This document shows, one piece after another, positions 1-8,965 of a stretch of DNA of 64,000 nt (position 1 is the first letter of the stretch; each line of letters opens with the position of its first letter). Position numbers and translations under genes: made by a program. The stretch comes from Nodularia sp034931045 (lineage in GTDB: Bacteria > Cyanobacteriota > Cyanobacteriia > Cyanobacteriales > Nostocaceae): assembly GCF_034931045.1 (NCBI RefSeq), contig NZ_JAYGHH010000009.1:62001-126000 (forward strand), given 5' to 3'. The notes under the pieces were generated by a model. It was not told the origin of the DNA, did no database searches, and was given only the letters and a program-made list of their open reading frames with translations.

Positions 1-11
1 GAAAAACCAAA

Positions 12-1058
12 GTGAAAGCACAGGTATTTAGAGGCGTTAATCAATTATCCTACGAAGAAATCCCAGTCCCGACGCTGGAACCAGATGAAGTGTTGGTACA
101 AGTGGGAGTTGTGGGATTATGTCAGTCAGATATTAAAAAAATTCGTTATCCCCTGTATGAACCACCGCGCATATTTGGACATGAAACGGCAGGAACGATC
201 GCAGCCATAGGTTCTGAAGTAAAATCTTGGCAGGTAGGACAACGGGTAGCGGTAATGCACCATATTCCTTGTATGCGTTGCGCCTACTGCATGAATGATA
301 ATTTCTCTATGTGCGATGTCTATAAAAATATCTCTACCACAGCCGGATTTAATGCTAGTGGTGGCGGTTTTGCTGAATATGTCAAGGTTCCCGGACATAT
401 TGTGCAGAATGGCGGGTTGATTCCCATTCCTGATGATATTAGCTTTGAAGAGGCGAGTTTTGTCGAACCAACTAACTGCTGTCTCAAAGCCGTGAAAAAA
501 GCCCAAATTGCCCCTGGACAAACGGTTTTGGTGACTGGTGCGGGGCCAATTGGCTTAATGTTTGTGATGTTAGTCAAGTACTTTGGGGCGAAAGCGATCG
601 CCACTGATTTGCTACCATCGAGAGTAGAAAAAGCCTTGGCTGTCGGTGCAGAAGCCGCTTTTGATGCCCGTGATCCTGATTTACCTGCTAAAATTCAAGC
701 CTTGACTGGGGGGATGGGAGTTGATGTCACTCTGCTGGCTGTTCCCAGTGATAAAGCTTTTTTTCAAGCTCTGGAATGTACCCGCAAAGGTGGTAAGATT
801 TTGTTTTTCGCAGAATTCCCCGATGAAGTGGAAATTCCCATTAACCCGAATATTCTTTACCGTCGGGAAATTGATTTGATGGGTAGTTACAGTTCATCCT
901 ATCGGCTTCAGGGTCTAGCGGCGGATATCGTATTTAATCGGCGCATCGATGTCCAGGCCTTGATTAGCGATCGCTATCCATTACAAAACTTATCAGCAGC
1001 TGTAGCCCAGGCGATCGCACCCAATCCCACAACGTACAAAATTTTAATTTATCCGTAA
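12..1058 (+). CDS. Zinc-dependent medium-chain alcohol/polyol dehydrogenase
   Basis: A 348-residue medium-chain dehydrogenase/reductase expected to oxidise an alcohol or polyol with NAD(P) in the cytoplasm. Seen in the sequence: catalytic-zinc ligands Cys37, the His57-Glu58 pair and Glu152; a complete structural-zinc lobe of Cys87, Cys90, Cys93 and Cys101; and the Rossmann motif GAGPIG at 176-181. The cysteine lobe favours the sorbitol/threonine dehydrogenase branch over quinone reductases, but the substrate cannot be told. The start is a GTG close to the window edge; the N-terminus begins where the family normally begins. A phosphate permease follows 118 bp later on the same strand with no evident functional link. 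Confidence 0.85.
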   Translation: MKAQVFRGVNQLSYEEIPVPTLEPDEVLVQVGVVGLCQSDIKKIRYPLYEPPRIFGHETAGTIAAIGSEVKSWQVGQRVAVMHHIPCMRCAYCMNDNFSMCDVYKNISTTAGFNASGGGFAEYVKVPGHIVQNGGLIPIPDDISFEEASFVEPTNCCLKAVKKAQIAPGQTVLVTGAGPIGLMFVMLVKYFGAKAIATDLLPSRVEKALAVGAEAAFDARDPDLPAKIQALTGGMGVDVTLLAVPSDKAFFQALECTRKGGKILFFAEFPDEVEIPINPNILYRREIDLMGSYSSSYRLQGLAADIVFNRRIDVQALISDRYPLQNLSAAVAQAIAPNPTTYKILIYP

Positions 1059-1176
1059 TCCGGGCAAACAAGATAACAGTAGAAAATATTTATAGCGCTT
1101 CTCGATATTTTACGATAGGCCTTTGCTTTTAATTCATCTGAGAATCGCTCTTTTTTTTCATCTACCCCAACGCTAA

Positions 1177-2466
1177 ATGTCCATTACGTTAATTCTCATC
1201 GCCCTACTAGCTTTTTATGTCGCCTGGAATCTCGGCGCAAATGATGTTGCTAACTCTATGGGAACCTCTGTAGGTTCCAAAGCCATCACCTTGAAACAGG
1301 CGATCATTATTGCTGGGATTTTAGAATTTACAGGCGCAGTATTATTTGGACAGGAAGTATCCCAAACCTTAGCCACGAAAATTGCTCATCCTGTTTTATT
1401 CGCTGCTACACCAGAAATTTACGTAGCTGGGATGGTGACAGTGTTAATTACCTGTGGATTATGGCTGCAAATCGCCACCTCACGCGGTTTACCTGTAGCC
1501 TCATCTCATGCAGTTGTAGGTGCGATCGCTGGATTTACTTGGGTAGCTGTGGGAGTAGATGCAATTAATTGGTCATCGATTAGCTTAGTTGCCATTGGCT
1601 GGATTTTCACGCCGATCATCAGTAGTGCGATCGCAGCTTTATTCTACAGTCAAATCAAATATTGGATTTTGGATCAACCAAATTCAATAGCACAGCTACA
1701 ACAGTGGATTCCTTGGCTGAGTGTAATTCTGTTAGGAGTATTTGGTGTTATAGTCCTACCTTCCCTAACACAACCCCTAACTAATTACTTGAATGAACGC
1801 ATTGGTTTAAACTTACCTAATTACGACATTCCCTTGTTCACAGGTGCAATTGCAGCCATAGGACTCACAGTCATTAGTTGGCGACAGTTAGAACAAGTAG
1901 CAGATACGGCAAACAACGAACAAACACTCAGCACTCAGCACTCAGCACTCAGCACTCCTATTGAACGCCTGTTTGGTCGATTTCAAGTTCTTAGTGCTTG
2001 CTTTGTCGCCTTTGCTCATGGTTCTAATGATGTTGGCAATGCGATCGCTCCTTTAGCTGCCATTGTTTATACTCATCGCACTGGTAGCCTACCAATTAAT
2101 GGCCTCACTATTCCCATCTGGATTTTAGTCCTTGGTGGTGCTGGTATTGTCTTTGGTTTAGCTGTCTGGGGTGAAAAAGTGATGGCCACAATTGGCGAAA
2201 ACATCATTACTTTACAACCTAGCAGTGGATTCTGTGCTGAACTTGCAACCGCCACCACCATCCTCCTAGCCTCGCGGTTTGGTTTACCTGTCTCCACCTC
2301 TCATGCTCTTGTCGGTGGTGTCGTCGGTGTGGGACTGGTGCAAAATCTCAAATCAATTAAATTTCAAACACTACAAAGTATTGCAGTTACATGGTTAATT
2401 ACCCTTCCCGTGAGTGCAATCCTCAGCGCCGCCATCTTTAGTACTTCCAGGATTTTATTTCTCTAA
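1177..2466 (+). CDS. PiT-family inorganic phosphate permease
   Basis: Low-affinity phosphate:cation symporter of the inner membrane. Both halves carry the PiT signature: GANDVANSMGTSVGSKA near residues 21-37 and AHGSNDVGNAIAPLA in the second half, with about ten hydrophobic segments and a central hydrophilic loop. That loop (about residues 250-260) is encoded by an in-frame run of the heptamer CACTCAG, the same short repeat found between genes elsewhere in the window, so the loop has been lengthened by repeat DNA without breaking the frame. The ATG start gives the usual short N-terminus before the first membrane segment. The family is certain; whether the ion is phosphate alone or also sulfate-like anions is inferred from the family. 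Confidence 0.92.
   Translation: MSITLILIALLAFYVAWNLGANDVANSMGTSVGSKAITLKQAIIIAGILEFTGAVLFGQEVSQTLATKIAHPVLFAATPEIYVAGMVTVLITCGLWLQIATSRGLPVASSHAVVGAIAGFTWVAVGVDAINWSSISLVAIGWIFTPIISSAIAALFYSQIKYWILDQPNSIAQLQQWIPWLSVILLGVFGVIVLPSLTQPLTNYLNERIGLNLPNYDIPLFTGAIAAIGLTVISWRQLEQVADTANNEQTLSTQHSALSTPIERLFGRFQVLSACFVAFAHGSNDVGNAIAPLAAIVYTHRTGSLPINGLTIPIWILVLGGAGIVFGLAVWGEKVMATIGENIITLQPSSGFCAELATATTILLASRFGLPVSTSHALVGGVVGVGLVQNLKSIKFQTLQSIAVTWLITLPVSAILSAAIFSTSRILFL
1925..1957 (+). repeat. Intragenic STRR, CACTCAG heptamers
   Basis: Nearly five tandem copies of the heptamer CACTCAG lie inside the PiT permease gene. The reverse complement, CTGAGTG, is the unit of the intergenic arrays at 20971-21088, 39970-40022 and 59177-59216. 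Confidence 0.9.
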
Positions 2467-3070
2467 ATATTTATTCGTAACCTAATGAATTGATATTTCT
2501 CTGGCTGTTCTTTGAAAAGCACATTGCTAAAACAGCAAAAACCGAGTGTGTTTTTGCAAAATTGCAGTTAATTCACTAAAATAATGTATGGAGGATAGTA
2601 ATACTCTAAAATTCTGCGGAAGACTACCTTAATATCTATTCCAAATGTAAACTGTCATCCAAGTTACATTTTTTCCAAATTTACATAAAAATCCATAACT
2701 TTGGCAATCCTGTTGTGGCAATACACGTATTGATAAGCTTTTGATAACTACTGTTGCTACTAAAAAAACAAGTATTGATATTAAGTGTGTTGTTTTTTCC
2801 TCATCAACTCTCACTAGAGAACCGCTAATTTAAATCAGTCTTATGGTAGGCATCTCTGTGATGCAGTAGGGAAGACAGTATATTCAGGCTGTTAAGCAAA
2901 TAAACAAGATACTTTGCCAACCTTGTACTCAGCATGACAAAATTACATTTATGTACGCTATTCCTGCAAAAGTGTTGAATTTACCTGACAAAAGACAGGA
3001 AATCACTATGAGTACCAAGCAAGTTTACGGAAAGCAGCTTTATCTTCAAGGTGTTAGAGGTTAGAAGCTA
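2467..3070. other. Intergenic region, 604 bp
   Basis: A-T rich stretch between the permease and the coiled-coil/EamA gene. The only open frames are a 61-codon minus-strand frame with no recognisable features and a 37-codon plus-strand frame at 2951-3064 (listed separately). No tRNA or clear terminator was found. Confidence 0.5.
2951..3064 (+). CDS. Possible 37-codon small ORF upstream of the EamA gene
   Basis: ATG-started frame of 37 codons ending in TAG just 6 bp before the next ATG, and in the same reading frame as the downstream gene. It could be a leader peptide, a remnant of a longer N-terminus cut by a stop, or chance. Nothing in its sequence is recognisable. Confidence 0.15.
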   Translation: MYAIPAKVLNLPDKRQEITMSTKQVYGKQLYLQGVRG

Positions 3071-5384
3071 ATGGGGCGATTTGAGAAGCGACCAGACAAC
3101 CCACGAGTCAGAGGCGAGCTATCCAGAGCAGCAGAGACAGCTTTATGGGCTGTAGTGGAGGATTTAGAAAACCTCCAGCAAAATATGCTCAGATCGTTAC
3201 AGGAAGAAATAAAACGGCTTCAGGCCGATAAAACCCGTTTATCTGACGAAGTTCAACAATTGCTAGAGGAGAAGGAACACTTACAACAAGTCCGACAAAT
3301 AACTGAACAGCAAGTCTTAATTCGTCAGTTATCCGAAGCCTTGGCAAAACACATATCCTCCCAACTGCAATCATCCCTGGCAAGTTTAGCCAGCAAATCA
3401 GCAGCAGGTAATTCTCAGGAACAATCGGCGATGAAGTCAGCCGGGGATAATAATGAGAATGCCAAACAAATGCTTGGCACTTTGGATGATACTCTGACGA
3501 TTACCTTTAACTCCTTACAACAGGAACTGAAGAATTATCAACAGAATCTTTCCCAACAGCTGTCTCGGATGCAGAGCCAACAGCAGCAAGGGGAAGCGAT
3601 TGTAGAAGACTTTATTAATCATCTGCGCGGTGAACTAGGTAAAACAACAAAAGAAATCTCACCACCCACGGTAAAAGCATCACCACCTACGACTTTACAA
3701 CCGACGGAGCCACATCCGCCCCGTTCCTCTCAGACACATTTACAGTTAGGAGTGATCCCCACCAGTTCTACCAACACTGGCAATTTAGCTGGAAACAACA
3801 AAACTGGTTTTTCTACACTACCATCATCGTCAAACAAAACACTAGCACCNNNNNNNNNNNNNNNNNNNNNNNNNNNNNNNNNNNNNNNNNNNNNNNNNNN
3901 NNNNNNNNNNNNNNNNNNNNNNNNNNNNNNNNNNNNNNNNNNNNNNNNNNNNNNNNNNNNNNNNNNNNNNNNNNNNNNNNNNNNNNNNNNNNNNNNNNNN
4001 NNNNNNNNNNNNNNNNNNNNNNNNNNNNNGTCGGGACTTATCGGAACGGGAGACTAAAATCCCACCAGAGTCCACAAAGGCGAGTGAACCTAGTTCAGTC
4101 CTCAGTCGAGACTTATCGGAACGTGAAACAAAATCCCCCCCAGAGTCAGCAAAGGTTAGAGAATCAAATTCCTTACCTAGCAGGGAATCCTTTGAACGCG
4201 ATACCAAATTCTCATCAGAGGCAATCAAGGTTAGCGAACCTAGTTCAGTCCTTAGCAGGGACTTGTCTGAACGCAAGACTAAACCCCTAAATTCTGATTC
4301 AGCAACTCAGCCAGAAGCAAAACCTCCATTATCACAGTCAGCTAATTCCCAAACTTTTTCGCCCATCCAAATAGGTTTCTTGCTGGTTGTGTTGTCAACG
4401 GTCGTGTCATCGCTGTACAACATAGCCATCAAGGGGATGTTTTTTAAACCTTTCGACAATTTTGGAGTTTTAGAAATCCAGGGACTTATTTCGCCAACAC
4501 TGGGAAATGTTCTGTTAATTTTAATGCTCCGGCTGCTGGTAGTTGTGCCACTCATGTTACTTCTGGCTCCCATGATGCATCCAGAAGTATGGCAAGATAT
4601 GCAAAATCTTGTGGGGACATTACGTGGTAATTCTGCTAATAGTAGCGTCAAAAAACAGAAAATTTTACAGTTGTCCATCGCCAGTGGTTGCTTTTTGTTT
4701 TTATCTCAGGTGCTGATCTACCTAGCTATTGGTCAAGTTGCAACTGGAACAGCGATCGCTTTATTCTTTATCTATCCCCTGATTAGCGGACTCCTTTCAT
4801 GGCTACTGTTCCGCGATCGCCCCAGTGGATTCCACTCTGCTGCTATGGCTGCTATCTTCTGCGGTGAATTGCTGGTTTTAGGCGGTTCTACAAGCCTTGG
4901 TACGGCTAATTTTTCCCTGGGAAGCGGCACAGCCCTCTTAGCTGGGTTAGCTTTTGCCTGCTACGTAATTTTGACGCGGATATGCGCTACTAAACTGCAT
5001 CCGGTATCTTTTACATTAGTTAATTTTACCACCATGTTTGTTTTGAGCTTTATCTGTTTGCTGCTGCCTTTACCCAATAATTTGAGTCTTGCTGTTGAGT
5101 CATCTAATTTGCTGGAACTGATTTTGACTGCTTTTATTTTGGGTGTTCTAACTCTAGTAGGCTATGTGCTTAACCATGTTGGTATTCGGAAATTAGGTGC
5201 GTTACGCTCGGCAATTATCGGAGCAGGTGTTCCAATTTTAACCGTGGTTTTTGCGGGTCTGATACTTCAGGAAACCTTGGAAGTTATTCCAATTATGGGA
5301 GTGATATTCATCAGTTTTGGCGTAGCAGCTTACAGCTTTGAAAAAATGCGAACTCAGGTTAAACCGTCTAACTCTGAAAATTAA
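3071..5384 (+). CDS. Coiled-coil / 25-residue repeat / EamA (DMT) transporter fusion, interrupted by an assembly gap
   Basis: Best read as one gene of roughly 770 codons. Residues 1-100 are charged and Gln/Leu-rich heptads (coiled coil), followed by a Ser/Pro/Thr-rich linker up to the N-run at 3850-4029. After the gap the frame is open through at least three tandem 25-residue units beginning at 4029, 4104 and 4179, with a fourth starting at 4254 (consensus SRDLSERETK...SEPSSVL). It then runs without a stop into ten hydrophobic segments of an EamA/drug-metabolite transporter (from about 4360). A downstream-only gene would have to start at a TTG (4263) inside a repeat unit, which is unlikely. 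The two sides are in different frames only if the gap is exactly 180 bases; a true length of 179 or 182 restores one frame. The transported substrate is unknown. Confidence 0.72.
3850..4029. other. Assembly gap (180 N) inside a tandem-repeat coding region
   Basis: The N-run lies at the left edge of the 75-bp tandem repeats, so repeat collapse is the likely cause. The frame on the two sides requires a true length equal to 2 modulo 3 if the gene is continuous. Confidence 0.95.
4029..4262 (+). repeat. 75-bp tandem coding repeats (25 residues each)
   Basis: Three full units start at 4029, 4104 and 4179, and a fourth begins at 4254 and diverges. Units share SR-(D/E)-x-x-ER-x-TK at the start and mostly SEPSSVL at the end. 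The unit length is a multiple of three, so copy-number change would keep the frame. Confidence 0.85.
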
Positions 5385-6440
5385 ACCACCGCTCTGGAAT
5401 TAAAACTTCCCAATTATTAATTCAAAGTTGAAACCAAAAAAGTTGAATTCATTAATTCAGGGTGAACAAGCCTGAATTTATTCATGGAAAAATATCAATA
5501 TGAAATTAAACCTTCGCCTTGATTTCTCATTCCTGGTTCTGACTTCCAGCCCCTAGCCTTATCTCTAGGGAGATGAGGCAGGGATTTGAAATTAACAATT
5601 CTGACTGGTATCCTAATGAATTAAGCACCTCAGCAAATACATCAATCAAATCCCCTTGCTATAGTCTTTTAGTTTTAACCTTTAGCTATGTTTTGCTACA
5701 ACTCAATGATTCAGCGTTCATCCCACTTGACAGTATACGTATAAACGATAAAATCTAGTAATGAAGTAGTTTAATCTGCATCAGAAGTTTCTTTGCCATG
5801 CTGTTAACACCAAAGAACTGATTAAACTTTAACTCATAGTCTTTGGTGCAACATCAGAGAATCTTCATAAATAGTTGCATATTAAGCATTTACATGGTAA
5901 TCATGGAAGTATCTAGCAATTGATTACTTTATCCAAAATTAATACAAAAACGACCAAAAATAGAATATGATGTTGTAATAAAATAAAAGGTAATTTGAAC
6001 TTGGAATTATCCGCCTGATTGCAGGTAGATAATTATCCCTCCAGTCAACTGCCGATACTGCCAAAAAGTTACCGGAAATTGTAAGCAGTATATTGGTTTA
6101 CAAAATCTGGTTAAACCTGCCAGTGTTTCTTAGGTAAGTAGATCAATTACTCCTAAATGACTCCCAACCATTGCCGGAAATCTTTACACAACCAACAGTC
6201 CTTCACAGCCTAATAAAAAGTAATTTTTTTAGTAAAGATATACTTCTTGTTAAAGCCACCAGACAGTTGTTGAAGTAAGACCTCCCCGCTCAAGAGAAAT
6301 GATCATGTTTGACTCCCGACAAAATCGGAGTTTAAACACCCTCGCAGGTTTGGATCAAGACATTGGCTTCAATTGGGTGTATACTACTTGTTTCTGTGCA
6401 AATGAAAAATCTGTAAACGTGCTATTCAACTGTCTGTAAT
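5385..6440. other. Long intergenic region upstream of hetR, about 1 kb
   Basis: No convincing gene; a 61-codon frame at 5573-5758 has no features. It holds a terminator-like hairpin for the upstream gene (5454-5478) and a second stem, CCCTAG/CTAGGG, at 5551-5570. A TATACT box at 6380-6385 could be a -10 element about 55 bp before the hetR ATG. In Anabaena PCC 7120 hetR is known to have several start sites spread over hundreds of bases, so most of this stretch is probably regulatory; that is inference. Confidence 0.5.
5454..5478 (+). terminator. Terminator-like hairpin after the EamA gene
   Basis: Perfect 8-bp stem AATTCAGG/CCTGAATT with a 9-base loop, about 70 bp after the stop codon, followed by TATT rather than a long T tract. 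Confidence 0.4.
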
Positions 6441-7340
6441 ATGAGTAACGACATAGATCTGATCAAGCGTCTTAGCCCCAGTGCGATGGATCAGATTATG
6501 CTTTATCTGGCTTTTAGTGCCATGCGGACGAGTGGGCATAGGCATGGAGCATTCTTAGATGCAGCCGCAACCGCAGCTAAGTGCGCGATATACATGACCT
6601 ATCTAGAGCAAGGGCAAAATCTGCGAATGACTGGTCATTTGCATCACCTAGAGCCAAAACGAGTAAAAATTATTGTAGAGGAAGTCAGACAAGCACTGAC
6701 AGAAGGCAAATTGTTAAAGATGCTAGGTTCTCAAGAACCCCGCTATCTAATTCAGTTACCTTATGTCTGGATGGAAAAATTTCCTTGGCAACCAGGAAGA
6801 TCCCGTGTTCCTGGTACAAGTTTGACCAGCGAAGAAAAAAGGCAAATTGAGCAGAAACTACCAAATAACCTGCCAGATGCTCAATTAACCACTTCTTTTG
6901 AGTTTCTAGATTTGATTGAATTTTTGCACAAGCGATCGCAAGAAGTATTGCCACCTGAGCATCAAATGCCTTTGAGCGAAGCCTTAGCAGAACATATCAA
7001 ACGTCGGCTACTCTACTCCGGTACAGTAACGCGCATTGATTCTCCTTGGGGAATGCCATTTTACGCTCTTACTCGTCCTTTTTATGCACCAGCAGACGAT
7101 CAAGAACGGACTTACATTATGGTGGAAGATACCGCCAGGTATTTCCGCATGATGAAAGATTGGGCAGAACGGCGACCAAATACCATGCGAGCCTTAGAAG
7201 AGCTTGATATCCCCGCCGAACGATGGGAGCAAGCAATGGAAGAATTAGATGAAATCATTCGTGCTTGGGCAGATAGATATCACCAAAGCGGTGGTATTCC
7301 GATGATTTTACAAATGGTGTTTGGCAGAAAAGAAGACTGA
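6441..7340 (+). CDS. hetR: HetR, master regulator of heterocyst differentiation
   Basis: DNA-binding dimer that commits vegetative cells to become nitrogen-fixing heterocysts and is inhibited by PatS/HetN-derived RGSGR peptides. The 299-residue length, the start MSNDIDLIKRL and the end MVFGRKED match HetR of Anabaena PCC 7120 as I know it. Residues with published roles are present: Cys48 (dimer disulfide), Ser152, Ser179 (site of the classic loss-of-function mutation) and Arg223 (needed for inhibitor response). The differences I can see from the PCC 7120 protein are mostly in the middle third (about 105-175). It stands alone with about 1 kb of upstream non-coding DNA and a hairpin 5 bp after the stop. 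Together with the surrounding genes this identifies a heterocystous cyanobacterium. Confidence 0.98.
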   Translation: MSNDIDLIKRLSPSAMDQIMLYLAFSAMRTSGHRHGAFLDAAATAAKCAIYMTYLEQGQNLRMTGHLHHLEPKRVKIIVEEVRQALTEGKLLKMLGSQEPRYLIQLPYVWMEKFPWQPGRSRVPGTSLTSEEKRQIEQKLPNNLPDAQLTTSFEFLDLIEFLHKRSQEVLPPEHQMPLSEALAEHIKRRLLYSGTVTRIDSPWGMPFYALTRPFYAPADDQERTYIMVEDTARYFRMMKDWAERRPNTMRALEELDIPAERWEQAMEELDEIIRAWADRYHQSGGIPMILQMVFGRKED

Positions 7341-7345
7341 TAGTT

Positions 7346-7369
7346 AAGGTGTTATACCATTAACACCTT
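7346..7369 (+). terminator. Hairpin directly after hetR
   Basis: Perfect 8-bp stem AAGGTGTT/AACACCTT with an 8-base loop, starting 5 bp after the hetR stop. No T tract follows, so it may be an mRNA 3' stabiliser rather than a strict intrinsic terminator. Confidence 0.45.
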
Positions 7370-7813
7370 GTACTAATACAGCAAGTTGTAAATAGAAATT
7401 CTATGTCCGACGGAAAGCTACTTTTCTTCTCCTGCAAAAATGCTAACCAGACCCTATGCTGGCATCTATCGGAACTGATAAATAAAAATACCCCATGACC
7501 TTAAACAAGGAGGATACAGAAGACAAGCAGCAAAAGTTGCGTTAGATGTATAAGTTAGAGAATCAATTGATTACCTAGAAAACTTCTACAAAAAAGTTAA
7601 ACAGCTCAGAATATCAATCTGTTGAGTTTTGACTTCCACGCAGTAGTGCTAGGCAATTCACTTACATAGAATGCAGCGTTGGTAAATTTAACACCAAGAT
7701 ATTAAAAAAATAAATACTTTCAGTCTCCTGCTGAAAACCTCAGAGGTTTGGCTTATTTGCCTAGCCTTACATAGTCGCATTTTTATTTTTCTATTAGCTG
7801 ACACAGAAAAAAA

Positions 7814-7837
7814 TAGGCGGGCTGTAAGCCCAGCCTA
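7814..7837 (-). terminator. Intrinsic terminator of the Cys-repeat gene
   Basis: Stem TAGGC-GGGCT / AGCCC-a-GCCTA with a 3-base loop and one bulge. Read on the minus strand it is followed by a run of T, as expected for Rho-independent termination. Confidence 0.65.
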
Positions 7838-7881
7838 GAAAAAATTCGTCAATTTAAAAACGTAATAATTTATTGACCTTT

Positions 7882-8529
7882 TCAATTCCCTGGAATTGGA
7901 GTCACCTCAAAAGACGGACTAAATTCAGAGGGGACTGTATTTTGTGGAACAGATGCAGGTGAAAAACCACTACTAACACGGTCACTGGCATCGATACAAG
8001 TATCCATGGCTTGGGTAGGTGCAATATCAAGCTCACTACGCAAGCCCACCACACACAGAGCGAAACGCTCAGGTAATAAACTACGGCCACAGTAGTTTAA
8101 CACTGTTGTATGAACAGCTTCTTGAGTATTCCTGGCGATGCCAACCACACAAGTAGATAAGTCCTTGGGTCGCCGGGCTTGCTCACAGGAAGAGAGAGCA
8201 TCTACGGGACTAACTTGCGTTTGCTGATTAATTCTCACCACACAAGAAGACAAGTCTCTCGGACGTAATGCTTTCGCACATCCTTGTGATACTGCTTGTT
8301 CCGTTATACCCAAATTCAAGAGTCGAGCTGTACAGACACGGTAGTCATTGGCGTAAGAGGTCGTCACAGCCATACTTGGAGTAATCATTACTAACCATCC
8401 AGCTATAGCCAAAACTGGCGTTGTCAGCCGAATCATTCGGTTCTTAAACATTTCGACAGCTAAACTGTCTTGTTGGTTCCCAGCTTTACTCAACTTTGTT
8501 TTGCTCATCACCTTTCTCCAAACACCCAA
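7882..8529 (-). CDS. Secreted protein with four tandem cysteine-paired repeats
   Basis: Function unknown. The 215-residue frame has a hydrophobic signal segment (about 37-50) with a likely cleavage after Ser-Met-Ala at residue 54, so the protein should be periplasmic or exported. The mature part has eight cysteines at 66, 84, 96, 115, 127, 147, 159 and 178, that is, alternating spacings of 18-20 and exactly 12. This defines four repeats of about 31 residues, each with a CVV-x-(I/L)-like or ALxxC-like boundary. Such regularity suggests a disulfide-stapled helical solenoid. A Ser/Pro-rich tail follows. The start could instead be Met8 or Met27; the signal segment is kept either way. Confidence 0.75.
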   Translation of the reverse strand: MGVWRKVMSKTKLSKAGNQQDSLAVEMFKNRMIRLTTPVLAIAGWLVMITPSMAVTTSYANDYRVCTARLLNLGITEQAVSQGCAKALRPRDLSSCVVRINQQTQVSPVDALSSCEQARRPKDLSTCVVGIARNTQEAVHTTVLNYCGRSLLPERFALCVVGLRSELDIAPTQAMDTCIDASDRVSSGFSPASVPQNTVPSEFSPSFEVTPIPGN

Positions 8530-8965
8530 GGTTATGCTAACTCAAATGTACGGCAACTCTTCTATAAACCAGGAAATTTAGTAGGTAGAGATATTTTGAA
8601 TATTTATAAATATTTAGGTTAATTTAGCTTAATATTTGATTTAGCAAAAAGACTACGAGAGAATACGGTCTGTTACATTAGTCTAATAGCGAACAATGAT
8701 CAAACAGCATCTCCAAGCCACTGTTTTGTACACAATACAATTATGTGTATTTTAGTACAACTTAAACCAGGCTTCGTTCCCATAGCGTCTCGTAAAGCCT
8801 GCGGCATAGTTACGCTTAGAGCGTAGCCTCTCGTAGAGAAGAGACGTTTCTGTATTTTGATTACTTCGTTCTTTTCTTTGCCATCATTGTTTGAGTGGTT
8901 TATCCGATACACTACCTTTGATTAGGTAATCGGAATTTATAAGCATAAGTTGTGAGGTTCAACGG
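8530..8965. other. Intergenic region with a dispersed repeat, 436 bp
   Basis: Holds a 16-base perfect palindrome AATATTTATAAATATT at 8599-8614, probably part of the promoter region of the minus-strand Cys-repeat gene, and a dispersed GCGTAGCC/TCTCGTAGAG-type repeat at 8769-8851. A 70-codon minus-strand frame here is made largely of that repeat and is not called a gene. Confidence 0.5.
8769..8851. repeat. Dispersed GC-richer repeat (GCGTAGCC / CTCTCGTAGAGAAG type)
   Basis: A GC-richer island in A-T rich DNA, with short inverted segments such as TCTC...GAGA. Words such as GCGTAGCC recur at 28861-28868, and related GCGTAGCG at 18195-18202. This resembles the small palindromic repeats common in Nostoc genomes. 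Confidence 0.5.

Larger units (their letters stand above)
7341..7881. other. Intergenic region between hetR and a convergent gene, 541 bp
   Basis: Contains the hetR 3' hairpin and, at its right end, the terminator of the convergent minus-strand gene. An isolated AGGAGG at about 7509 is not followed by a usable ORF. Nothing else was recognised. Confidence 0.5.

Noticed and set aside
126..604. Two minus-strand frames (131 and 94 codons) inside the dehydrogenase gene
   Set aside because: They lie opposite a well-conserved gene, have no family-like sequence and no start signals; coding shadows.
2629..2814. 61-codon minus-strand frame between the permease and the EamA gene
   Set aside because: A-T rich, no recognisable motif, no SD, consistent with chance.
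3842..4276. 144-codon minus-strand frame across the N-run and 75-bp repeats
   Set aside because: It is the reverse strand of the tandem coding repeats; the repeat pattern is coherent in the plus-strand frame that enters the transporter.
5573..5758. 61-codon plus-strand frame upstream of hetR
   Set aside because: No motif or ribosome-binding site; lies in the expected regulatory region.
6131..6145. NtcA-like site upstream of hetR (GTA...TAC)
   Set aside because: The spacing is 7 bases instead of the 8 of the consensus GTA-N8-TAC, and no matching -10 is at the right distance.
8700..8912. 70-codon minus-strand frame
   Set aside because: Its middle is the translation of a dispersed repeat (8769-8851); no evidence of a protein.
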